From Bacillus sp. OK048 (GTDB lineage Bacteria; Bacillota; Bacilli; Bacillales; Cytobacillaceae): DNA of 64,000 nucleotides. Below are positions 31,375 through 38,821 of the stretch, piece after piece. The first letter of the stretch is position 1, and the number at the start of each line of letters is the position of its first letter. Under the pieces are notes generated by a model that saw only the letters and a program-made list of their open reading frames with translations, ran no database searches and was not told the origin of the DNA. The stretch lies in contig NZ_FNHN01000007.1 of the NCBI RefSeq assembly GCF_900103525.1, positions 1 to 64,000 of the forward strand, written 5' to 3'. Both the position numbers and the translations under genes were made by a program.

Positions 31375-31421
31375 TTACCAGTTCCTATTTTTGATAAACA
31401 TGATAGAATAACTAAAGTAAT

Positions 31422-31448
31422 GTGATCGGTTCTAGCTGGTCACTTTTC
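31422..31448 (+). terminator. terminator after rplI
   Basis: GTGATC and GGTCAC form a stem (one wobble) with a 10-base loop, followed by TTTTCTT. Confidence 0.6.
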
Positions 31449-31523
31449 TTCATTATGGACATTATTTTAAATGAAAACTATTAAAATATATATTTTCCTC
31501 TTCAAAATAGGAGGTTTTGATAG

Positions 31524-32873
31524 ATGAGCGATTTATATGCAGATCGTCTGCCACCGCAAAATATTGAAGCGGAACAGGCAGTATTAGGTGCGATTTTTTT
31601 AGAGCCATCTTCTCTAACAGTAGCTTCTGAAATATTAATACCTGAAGACTTTTATCGTGCTTCCCATCAAAAGATATATAACGCCATGCTAAAGCTGAAT
31701 GATGAAGGCAAGGTAGTTGACCTTGTAACGGTAACTGAGGATTTAGCAGCAGCTAAGCTAATCGAAGATACTGGTGGGGTCAGTTATTTAAGCGAATTGG
31801 CACAATCGGTCCCTACCGCTGCTAATATTGAATATTATGCTAGAATCGTAGAAGAAAAGTCATTATTAAGAAGACTAATACGGACAGCAACAGAGATTGC
31901 ATCTGATGGTTATGCACGAGAAGATGAAGTCGAAGCACTTTTAAGCGAGGCTGAAAAAAATATTCTGGCTGTGGCACAGCGGAAAAACGCTGGTTCTTTC
32001 CATAGTATTAAAGATGTTTTGGTACGTACGTATGATAATATTGAAGAAATGCATAACCGCGTAGGGGACATTACCGGTATTCCTACAGGATTTGCTGAAC
32101 TTGATCGTATGACAGCAGGCTTCCAGCGCAATGATTTAATTATCGTAGGTGCCCGTCCATCTGTTGGTAAAACAGCCTTTGCTTTGAATATTGCTTCAAA
32201 CGTTGCCATTAAAACGGATGAAAATGTCGCGATTTTCAGTCTAGAGATGGGTGCAGAACAGTTGGTCATGCGTATGCTTTGTTCCGAGGGCAATATCGAT
32301 GCCCAAAGGTTGCGTACTGGTTCTCTTACGGATGATGACTGGGGTAAGCTAACAATGGCCATGGGTGCACTTTCAAACTCTGGTATCTTTATTGATGATA
32401 CTCCAGGGGTAAAAATAAGTGATATTCGTTCCAAGTGCCGCCGCTTAAAACAGGAGCACGGTTTAGGCATGATTTTAATTGATTACTTGCAGCTTATCTT
32501 GGGAAGCGGTCGTTCAGGCGAAAATCGTCAGCAGGAAGTATCGGAAATCTCCCGTTCCCTCAAGCAGTTAGCGCGTGAGCTTAAGGTTCCAGTTATCGCA
32601 CTATCTCAGCTTTCCCGTGGTGTCGAGCAGCGTCAGGACAAACGCCCGATGATGTCCGATATTCGTGAATCCGGTTCGATCGAGCAGGATGCGGATATTG
32701 TTGCCTTCTTGTACCGTGATGACTACTATGATAAGGAATCAGAGAATAAAAACATCATCGAAATCATTATCGCCAAACAGCGTAACGGTCCAACAGGTAC
32801 TGTTTCACTAGCCTTTGTAAAAGAATACAATAAATTCGTGAACCTCGAGACACGATATGATCCAAGTGCATAA
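31524..32873 (+). CDS. dnaB: replicative DNA helicase
   Basis: The hexameric helicase of the replication fork (named DnaC in B. subtilis, DnaB generally). The 449-residue protein has the N-terminal DnaB domain (PPQNIEAEQAVLGAI), and a RecA-like C-terminal domain with Walker A GARPSVGKTAFALNIASN near residue 208, the motif FSLEMGAEQLVMRM, Walker B LGMILIDYLQLI, and RESGSIEQDADIVAF. The ATG follows ATAGGAGG. No intein is present. Confidence 0.97.
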   Translation: MSDLYADRLPPQNIEAEQAVLGAIFLEPSSLTVASEILIPEDFYRASHQKIYNAMLKLNDEGKVVDLVTVTEDLAAAKLIEDTGGVSYLSELAQSVPTAANIEYYARIVEEKSLLRRLIRTATEIASDGYAREDEVEALLSEAEKNILAVAQRKNAGSFHSIKDVLVRTYDNIEEMHNRVGDITGIPTGFAELDRMTAGFQRNDLIIVGARPSVGKTAFALNIASNVAIKTDENVAIFSLEMGAEQLVMRMLCSEGNIDAQRLRTGSLTDDDWGKLTMAMGALSNSGIFIDDTPGVKISDIRSKCRRLKQEHGLGMILIDYLQLILGSGRSGENRQQEVSEISRSLKQLARELKVPVIALSQLSRGVEQRQDKRPMMSDIRESGSIEQDADIVAFLYRDDYYDKESENKNIIEIIIAKQRNGPTGTVSLAFVKEYNKFVNLETRYDPSA

Positions 32874-32884
32874 ACGTTGAGAAG

Positions 32885-32913
32885 GCCGGCCATTCATTTG
32901 GCTGGCTTTTTTT
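32885..32913 (+). terminator. dnaB terminator
   Basis: GCCGGCC and GGCTGGC pair (one G-T) across an 8-base loop, followed by seven T. Confidence 0.85.
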
Positions 32914-32967
32914 GATAGATTCATTGATTTGTATTTTTGAAAGAAGCCGGTCCACAGAAAATAACGT

Positions 32968-33068
32968 TATTCGTGCCCGTTCAGGCTGAAAAGGGAAGTG
33001 AGCGGTAACGAATAGAGGCTATTCATGCCCGTTCTGGCTGAAAAAGGAGGTGAGCGGTAACGAATAGA
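32968..33068. repeat. tandem pair of 49-base inverted-repeat units
   Basis: Two units (32968-33016 and 33020-33068) share the order TTATTCGTGCCCGTT / CTATTCATGCCCGTT, then TGGCTGAAAA or AGGCTGAAAA, then GTGAGCGGTAACGAATAG. Each unit has inverted ends (CTATTC / GAATAG). They lie between the dnaB terminator and the stop of the convergent NERD gene and encode nothing obvious. Confidence 0.8.
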
Positions 33069-33072
33069 AAAA

Positions 33073-33978
33073 TTACTCCTTTAAAATGTAATAAGATGAT
33101 CTACTATGTCTTATTAGTTCAAAGTTTTTTGCTAAAATACGTCTAATTGTTTTTTTAGACTTTATTATGCTACACCAAACATGAATACTATCTGTCGTAA
33201 TCTTTCTATCTGGAAATAGTAAGCTAAATTCATTCACACACCTTAATATAGCTTCCTCGGTCTCCTCTATGCATCCACATTTTTTACATACAAACGATTC
33301 GTCGGAGAAAAAGGTCTTACAGTTTGGACAAGGTATTCCCTTTTTCAAATGCTCATAGGTATAGCACGGCAGCCGAGTATAGGGAGATTCCACGATATGG
33401 CGGGCGTTTAATTGGTGAGCTAATTGAAAATGTTTTTTATTTAGTTTTACCGGTCTAGTATTTAATTTTTTCAAGAAGCGGTTAAGCTGTGTTGGAAAAA
33501 TAATAGCAGGATTTATTGAGGTGGTATATAAATGAAACTCGGGGTTGTTGAAGATTAGATAGGAGTCAATCAAATAATGGTATCCTAACTTGTGTAACAA
33601 TTTTTTTAGTAAAGTCTCACATCGTTCTAGTTGATGTAATGGATTCTTTTGGAGGATGTCTGCGGGGTTATACCATTTATCATCATTGATTGAGTAATCC
33701 CCCTCAAAGTATTTAACATCTAAAAGGTAAATCTTCTCGTCTGCAATTATCAAAGTATCAATTTGGAACCTTGAACCATTATATTCAAGTAATAAGTCAT
33801 TGAGGATCAACCATTCGTCCGTTAGACCTCTTAGCCAAACATCACTTCTTAATTCACCTTCATAGCCTTTTTCAATGTTCGAAAAACTCAGAGATTCACT
33901 GGAGCTAAACGTCATACGAGCGTTTAAATACCGTAAAAGAACTAATTCTAATTTTTCTGGTCGCAGTCGAAAAAACAT
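33073..33978 (-). CDS. NERD-domain protein with zinc ribbon
   Basis: A 301-residue protein with an N-terminal nuclease-related domain (NERD): YEGELRSDVWL near residue 40, then LLLEYNGSRFQIDTLII and IYLLDVKYFEGDY, which carry the Glu, Asp and Asp-x-Lys positions of the restriction-endonuclease-like fold. Near residue 215 a zinc ribbon (CPNCKTFFSDESFVCKKCGC) follows. The C-terminus is not recognised. NERD proteins are thought to act in DNA processing, but no member of this type has an established role that I know. It is the only minus-strand gene between dnaB and purA. The ATG lacks a strong ribosome-binding site (GGAAGTGG). Confidence 0.8.
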   Translation of the reverse strand: MFFRLRPEKLELVLLRYLNARMTFSSSESLSFSNIEKGYEGELRSDVWLRGLTDEWLILNDLLLEYNGSRFQIDTLIIADEKIYLLDVKYFEGDYSINDDKWYNPADILQKNPLHQLERCETLLKKLLHKLGYHYLIDSYLIFNNPEFHLYTTSINPAIIFPTQLNRFLKKLNTRPVKLNKKHFQLAHQLNARHIVESPYTRLPCYTYEHLKKGIPCPNCKTFFSDESFVCKKCGCIEETEEAILRCVNEFSLLFPDRKITTDSIHVWCSIIKSKKTIRRILAKNFELIRHSRSSYYILKE

Positions 33979-34074
33979 ATTCCACTTCCTTATTATTATT
34001 TTTAAAAAGCTCTAATACCTATTTTATGGAAAATCAGCCACCATTTCAAGCTAGATTCCTAAATTAATATTTTA

Positions 34075-34109
34075 CGAACATATTCTAATAAAATACTATA
34101 AAACGTTCG
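34075..34109. promoter_or_regulatory. PurBox pair upstream of purA
   Basis: CGAAC (34075-34079) and inverted GTTCG (34105-34109), each in an A/T-rich setting (TTTTACGAACAT and AACGTTCGTGTTTT), are 30 bases apart centre to centre. This matches the paired AWWWCCGAACWWT arrangement bound by PurR in B. subtilis. The purA promoter lies just downstream, so repression by PurR is expected. Confidence 0.75.
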
Positions 34110-34116
34110 TGTTTTG

Positions 34117-34146
34117 TTGACTTTTAGCTGTATTTATTGATAAAAT
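34117..34146 (+). promoter_or_regulatory. purA promoter
   Basis: TTGACT (34117-34122) and TAAAAT (34141-34146) are separated by 18 bases, 45 bases before the purA start and directly after the PurBox pair. Confidence 0.7.
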
Positions 34147-34190
34147 TGAGTTTAGAAAAGGAAAAACGTATTTAATTTGGAGGTGCCTAT

Positions 34191-35483
34191 ATGACGTCAG
34201 TAGTGGTAGTTGGTACACAATGGGGAGACGAAGGAAAAGGTAAAATCACCGATTTTCTTTCTGAAAATGCAGAGGCAATCGCACGTTATCAAGGTGGAAA
34301 TAATGCAGGTCATACCATAAAGTTCAATGGAGAAACATATAAGTTACATTTAATTCCATCCGGGATTTTTTATAAGGAAAAAATTTGTGTAATCGGCAAT
34401 GGAATGGTTGTGGATCCGAAGGCACTTGTCGCTGAACTTGCTTATTTACACGAAAAAGGAATTACGACCGATAATCTCCGTATTAGCAATCGTGCACATG
34501 TTATCCTTCCATACCATTTGAAGCTTGACGTTGTTGAGGAAGAAAGTAAAGGCGTCAATAAAATTGGAACCACTAAAAAGGGAATTGGCCCTGCTTATAT
34601 GGATAAGGCAGCGCGCGTTGGGATTAGAATTTCTGACCTCCTTGAACGTGAAGTTTTTGAAGAAAAGCTAGAGCGCAACTTAGCGGAGAAAAATCGTTTA
34701 TTTGAACGTATTTATGAGACAACGGGTTTTACAAAAGAAGAAATCCTAGATGAGTATTATGAATATGGCCAGCAAATTAAGCAGTATGTTTGCGATACAT
34801 CTGTCGTCTTAAATGATGCTTTAGATGAAGGAAAACGTGTGTTATTTGAAGGTGCACAGGGCGTGATGCTGGATATTGACCAAGGTACATACCCGTTTGT
34901 AACTTCTTCAAACCCAGTCGCTGGTGGTGTTACAATTGGTTCTGGTGTGGGTCCATCAAAAATCACCCATGTTGTAGGTGTTTGTAAGGCCTACACCTCT
35001 CGAGTAGGCGATGGACCATTCCCAACAGAATTACATGATGAGATCGGGAATCAAATTCGTGAAGTAGGTCGAGAATACGGTACAACTACCGGCCGTCCAC
35101 GCCGTATTGGTTGGTTTGATAGTGTGGTGGTACGCCATGCCCGCCGGGTCAGCGGATTAACTGATCTATCTCTAAATTCGATTGATGTATTATCAGGAAT
35201 TGAGACTTTAAAAATTTGTACGGCCTACAGCTATAAAGGCGAATTAATCACTGAGTATCCTGCAAGTCTAAAGGTACTAGGTGAGTGTGAGCCTGTTTAT
35301 GAAGAACTGCCAGGTTGGAAAGAGGATATTACAGGGGTTAAGTCATTAGATGAATTACCTGTTAATGCGCGCCATTATGTAGAACGGGTAACGCAGCTTA
35401 CCGGCATCCCGTTAACTACCTTCTCGGTGGGCCCAGATCGTAATCAAACCAATGTTGTTCGCAGCCCTTGGAGACAAATTTAA
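34191..35483 (+). CDS. purA: adenylosuccinate synthetase
   Basis: It converts IMP, aspartate and GTP to adenylosuccinate in AMP synthesis. The 430-residue protein has the GTP-binding [14 protein letters not shown] at the N-terminus, the catalytic lysine region [14 protein letters not shown], the substrate loop [22 protein letters not shown], and the C-terminal RNQTN signature. ATG follows TTGGAGGTG. It is a single-gene unit with PurBox control and a weak terminator. Confidence 0.97.
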   Translation: MTSVVVVGTQWGDEGKGKITDFLSENAEAIARYQGGNNAGHTIKFNGETYKLHLIPSGIFYKEKICVIGNGMVVDPKALVAELAYLHEKGITTDNLRISNRAHVILPYHLKLDVVEEESKGVNKIGTTKKGIGPAYMDKAARVGIRISDLLEREVFEEKLERNLAEKNRLFERIYETTGFTKEEILDEYYEYGQQIKQYVCDTSVVLNDALDEGKRVLFEGAQGVMLDIDQGTYPFVTSSNPVAGGVTIGSGVGPSKITHVVGVCKAYTSRVGDGPFPTELHDEIGNQIREVGREYGTTTGRPRRIGWFDSVVVRHARRVSGLTDLSLNSIDVLSGIETLKICTAYSYKGELITEYPASLKVLGECEPVYEELPGWKEDITGVKSLDELPVNARHYVERVTQLTGIPLTTFSVGPDRNQTNVVRSPWRQI

Positions 35484-35489
35484 TCATAT

Positions 35490-35520
35490 ATAAGCCCTCA
35501 ATTTTGGGGGCTTATAAATT
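35490..35520 (+). terminator. purA terminator (weak)
   Basis: TATAAGCCC and GGGCTTATA form a 9-bp stem; the tail is A/T-rich without a long T run. Confidence 0.6.
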
Positions 35521-35545
35521 AATTAAAACTTTTATTAAAAAAGTA

Positions 35546-35575
35546 TTGCACTATAGGACCAAGCCATGATATTAT
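35546..35575 (+). promoter_or_regulatory. tRNA cluster promoter
   Basis: TTGCAC (35546-35551) and TATTAT (35570-35575) are separated by 18 bases, 70 bases upstream of tRNA-Lys. Confidence 0.6.
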
Positions 35576-35644
35576 AAAAAGCGTCGTCACGAACGAAACA
35601 ATTAGTAAAACACCTACAGTGTATAACGAAACAATTCAAAGTAC

Positions 35645-35720
35645 GAGCCATTAGCTCAGTTGGTAGAGCATCTGACTTTTAATCAGAGGGTCGAAGGTTC
35701 GAATCCTTCATGGCTCACCA
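35645..35720 (+). tRNA. tRNA-Lys (TTT)
   Basis: A 76-base cloverleaf with acceptor stem GAGCCAT/ATGGCTC, anticodon loop ACTTTTAAT (anticodon TTT), TTCGAAT in the T loop, and an encoded CCA end. It is the first of four tRNA genes. Confidence 0.97.
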
Positions 35721-35782
35721 AGTTTTATTGCGATAGCAAAGAAACTTTCATTAGTGAAGAAAAATCATTTTCATTTAATATT

Positions 35783-35854
35783 GGCCCCTTGGTCAAGTGG
35801 TTAAGACACCTCCCTTTCACGGAGGTAACACGGGTTCGAATCCCGTAGGGGTCA
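35783..35854 (+). tRNA. tRNA-Glu (TTC)
   Basis: A 72-base cloverleaf with acceptor stem GGCCCCT/AGGGGTC, anticodon loop CTTTCAC (anticodon TTC) and T loop TTCGAAT. The CCA end is not encoded. Confidence 0.95.
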
Positions 35855-35922
35855 TTGGCATTTGATTGTTGGCAAGTGATTGGCAAGCCCGGTATCCTTG
35901 CTTACGATCAATATCAAAAAAT

Positions 35923-35999
35923 GGTCTGGTAGTTCAGTTGGTTAGAATGCCTGCCTGTCACGCAGGAGGTCGCGGGTTCGAGTCCCGTCCAGACCGCCA
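35923..35999 (+). tRNA. tRNA-Asp (GTC)
   Basis: A 77-base cloverleaf with acceptor stem GGTCTGG/CCAGACC, anticodon loop CTGTCAC (anticodon GTC), T loop TTCGAGT and encoded CCA. Confidence 0.97.
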
Positions 36000-36008
36000 T
36001 AAAAAAAT

Positions 36009-36081
36009 GGCTCAGTAGCTCAGTCGGTAGAGCAAAGGACTGAAAATCCTTGTGTCGGCGGTTCGATTCCGTCCTGAGCCA
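36009..36081 (+). tRNA. tRNA-Phe (GAA)
   Basis: A 73-base cloverleaf with acceptor stem GGCTCAG/CTGAGCC, anticodon loop CTGAAAA (anticodon GAA) and T loop TTCGATT. CCA is not encoded. Confidence 0.97.
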
Positions 36082-36087
36082 TATAAA

Positions 36088-36119
36088 AAAGAAGCTTGCA
36101 AATTGTAAGCTTCTTTTTT
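36088..36119 (+). terminator. tRNA cluster terminator
   Basis: AGAAGCTT and AAGCTTCT form a stem followed by six T, immediately after tRNA-Phe. Confidence 0.9.
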
Positions 36120-36131
36120 GTTTGTCATGAA

Positions 36132-36148
36132 TGTTACATTGTTGTAAA
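36132..36148 (+). promoter_or_regulatory. WalR-type binding site
   Basis: TGTTAC-N5-TGTAAA matches the WalR direct-repeat consensus TGTWAH-N5-TGTWAH exactly. It lies about 340 bases upstream of the M23 peptidase gene, so its target is uncertain; a second, one-mismatch site is closer. Confidence 0.55.
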
Positions 36149-36338
36149 AAAACTTCCAAAAATTTACATTAAATTCACAACGCATGCCTCAACCTTTTTG
36201 AGGTGATCTTTTGATGACATCTAGTGAAAAACGTTGGTGTAACAGCTTTCTTTTATTGATATAGGGATAATAGCATAGTGGAAAGTGGGATAAAATTACT
36301 ACTTCGGATGCCCATTTATTGCATAAAATGTCGCTTAT

Positions 36339-36355
36339 TATACAATTTTGTTACA
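36339..36355 (-). promoter_or_regulatory. second WalR-like site upstream of the M23 peptidase
   Basis: On the minus strand TGTAAC-N5-TGTATA fits the WalR consensus with one mismatch. It is 130 bases before the peptidase start. The rest of 36120-36484 is AT-rich with a small CCTCAA/TTTGAGG hairpin near 36187 and no gene. Confidence 0.45.
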
Positions 36356-36484
36356 TTATCAAGACTAATCATTATTTTTATTTGAAATATGTTAAAGTTA
36401 TAGAGTGGAAAAAGAGGGAAATTTCTTTTGTGGTTAAAAAGCACTAGATTAAGAGAGTTGTTTCCGTAATTTAGGAGGATTCCA

Positions 36485-37942
36485 ATGTTATTTTTTAATA
36501 AAGGAAATAAATCAAGTAAATTAGAGAAAAAACAATCTTTGAAAACAGTCATTATGACGGCGTTTACGGCTTCAGCACTATTATTTAGCACCATGTCTGC
36601 AAGTGCTGCTGGTTCGTTTAAATTAACAACGGTTTATCACGTATACCATAACCAACAATATATAGGGACTGTTTCCGATAAAGAAATAGTCAAGAAAATT
36701 GTCGAAGAAAAGGAAGACAAGTTTAAAGAATCTATGGCGGATTTGGATCTAAAATTTGGCTCTGATATTGAGTACATAAAAGAACAGGTTTTTCATTCAA
36801 CAGCGAATAATAATGAAACGGTAAAAAAACTTGAGAGTGCCATTCAGCTTCAAGCAGAAGCTTCTTCCATTATTATTGATGGGCAGCCAGTAGTTTTCTT
36901 GAAAAACAAAGAAACTGCTGAAGATGTTATCAATCAACTCAAACTTACCTATGTAACGCAAGAACAACTAAATGAGGTGGAAGCTAGAAAGGCAGCACCT
37001 GAAACTGAGTTGCCACCACTTGCTGAAAATGAAACTCGTATATTAGACGTTACCGTATCGAAGGATGTTTCATTTGATACAAAAAAAGTTACTCCAGATA
37101 AAATTATGTCTGCAGAAGAAGCGGTAACGCTTTTACAAAATGGTACAACAGAAGAAAAGAAATATATTGTCCAAGAAGGCGACGTCCTTGGAACGATTGC
37201 GAATAATCATGGATTAAAATTAATCGATTTTCTTGCATTAAATCCTGAACTGACAGAAGACACTGTTGTAAATATTGGCCAAGAGGTCAATGTTACGGCA
37301 TCAAAACCATATCTTGAAGTCATTGTTAATAAAGAAGTGAATCAAAAAGAAGCTATTCCGTATGCGAATGAAACAGTTAACGATGAGTCAATGCCAAAAG
37401 GTGAAACAAAAGTGAAGCAAGAAGGAAAAAATGGCGAACGTTCTGTTAACTATCAAATTTCGACACAAAATGGAACAACGATCAGCAGTGAAGTAACTAG
37501 TGAGGTTGTAATTGCACAACCTGTTAATCATATTGTTGTAAAAGGAACAAAGATCATTCCATCACGTGGCAGCGGCAACCTTGCATGGCCAACATCCGGC
37601 GGCTATGTTTCCAGTCAGCAAGGGCAAAGATGGGGAAAAAGTCATAAAGGAATAGATATCGCAAGACCAAGCAACCTTACGATAAAGGCAGCTGATAATG
37701 GTAAAGTAGTATCAGCTGGCTGGGATGGCGGCTATGGTAACAAAATAATTATTGACCACCAAAATGGAATTCGTACAGTGTATGCCCACCTTTCATCCAT
37801 TGATGTTAGTGTAGGTCAATCTGTGTCTCAAGGTTCAGCCATTGGTGTTATGGGTTCAACAGGAAACTCTACTGGTGTACATTTACACTTTGAAGTTTAT
37901 AAAGATGGAGCTCTACAAAACCCGCTTGGCTATTTAAAATAA
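36485..37942 (+). CDS. secreted M23 peptidoglycan endopeptidase with LysM and G5 domains
   Basis: A 485-residue exported cell-wall hydrolase. It has a signal peptide ending near residue 43 (STMSASAAG), an uncharacterised N-terminal region, a LysM domain (YIVQEGDVLGTIANNHGL near 220), a G5-like domain (about 275-360), and a C-terminal M23 domain with the zinc ligands in HKGIDIA and HLHFEVY. Such enzymes cleave peptide cross-links during growth. It lies just upstream of walRK and has WalR-like sites in its upstream region, which suggests WalR control. ATG follows TAGGAGG. Confidence 0.9.
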   Translation: MLFFNKGNKSSKLEKKQSLKTVIMTAFTASALLFSTMSASAAGSFKLTTVYHVYHNQQYIGTVSDKEIVKKIVEEKEDKFKESMADLDLKFGSDIEYIKEQVFHSTANNNETVKKLESAIQLQAEASSIIIDGQPVVFLKNKETAEDVINQLKLTYVTQEQLNEVEARKAAPETELPPLAENETRILDVTVSKDVSFDTKKVTPDKIMSAEEAVTLLQNGTTEEKKYIVQEGDVLGTIANNHGLKLIDFLALNPELTEDTVVNIGQEVNVTASKPYLEVIVNKEVNQKEAIPYANETVNDESMPKGETKVKQEGKNGERSVNYQISTQNGTTISSEVTSEVVIAQPVNHIVVKGTKIIPSRGSGNLAWPTSGGYVSSQQGQRWGKSHKGIDIARPSNLTIKAADNGKVVSAGWDGGYGNKIIIDHQNGIRTVYAHLSSIDVSVGQSVSQGSAIGVMGSTGNSTGVHLHFEVYKDGALQNPLGYLK

Positions 37943-37957
37943 TTTAAAAGTAACACC

Positions 37958-37988
37958 AGAGCCTCTAGCTAGTACTAGGGGCTCTTTT
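37958..37988 (+). terminator. terminator after the M23 gene
   Basis: AGAGCCTCTAG and CTAGGGGCTCT pair around a 6-base loop, followed by TTTT. Confidence 0.75.
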
Positions 37989-38102
37989 AAGTGTCAAATA
38001 CTACTAATAGATGAATTCACGGTGAAACCATGGTAAAGTAAACTAGTGTAGAAATGACATTTATTTTATAACAATAGATTTTAAATCAAAGGAGCAATGG
38101 GT

Positions 38103-38813
38103 ATGGAAAAGAAAATTCTGGTAGTGGATGATGAAAAACCGATTGCGGATATATTGCAGTTTAACTTAAAAAAAGAGGGTTACGATGTTTACAGTGCTTA
38201 TGATGGAAATGAAGCCATCACGATGGTGGAAGAAATACAGCCAGACTTAATCCTTTTAGATATTATGCTTCCGTTAAAAGATGGAATGGAAGTTTGTCGT
38301 GAAGTCCGCAAGAAATACGATATGCCGATTATTATGCTGACTGCCAAGGATTCTGAAATAGATAAGGTTTTAGGACTTGAGCTTGGTGCGGATGATTATG
38401 TAACCAAGCCCTTTAGCACAAGGGAATTAATTGCGAGAGTAAAGGCAAACTTACGTCGTCACCAAGTTGTCATCTCCCAGACGGATGAGGAAGTGGAGAC
38501 AAACGAGATTGAGGTTGGCTCACTGACAGTACATCCGAATGCCTATGTTGTTTCAAAACGCGGTGAAACGATCGAATTAACGCACCGTGAATTTGAACTG
38601 CTTTACTATTTGGCGAAACATATCGGTCAGGTAATGACAAGGGAACACCTGCTGCAAACGGTTTGGGGCTATGATTACTTCGGAGATGTTCGAACAGTTG
38701 ATGTAACCGTCCGCCGTTTACGTGAGAAAATTGAAGATAATCCAAGCCATCCTACATGGATCGTCACTCGTAGAGGGGTGGGTTACTATTTACGTAACCC
38801 GGATCAGGAGTAA
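38103..38813 (+). CDS. walR: cell-wall response regulator WalR (YycF)
   Basis: The essential OmpR-family regulator of cell-wall metabolism. The 236-residue product has a receiver domain ([12 protein letters not shown], phospho-acceptor Asp in [12 protein letters not shown]) and a winged-helix DNA-binding domain ([28 protein letters not shown]). I start at ATG 38103, 8 bases from AAAGGAG; the ATG at 38097 is too close to that site. It heads the walRKHIJ operon. Confidence 0.97.
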   Translation: MEKKILVVDDEKPIADILQFNLKKEGYDVYSAYDGNEAITMVEEIQPDLILLDIMLPLKDGMEVCREVRKKYDMPIIMLTAKDSEIDKVLGLELGADDYVTKPFSTRELIARVKANLRRHQVVISQTDEEVETNEIEVGSLTVHPNAYVVSKRGETIELTHREFELLYYLAKHIGQVMTREHLLQTVWGYDYFGDVRTVDVTVRRLREKIEDNPSHPTWIVTRRGVGYYLRNPDQE

Positions 38814-38821
38814 GGCGATTC

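Noticed and set aside
31910..32470. A 186-codon minus-strand ORF inside dnaB
   Set aside because: Fully antisense to the helicase gene, with no ribosome-binding site and no family resemblance.
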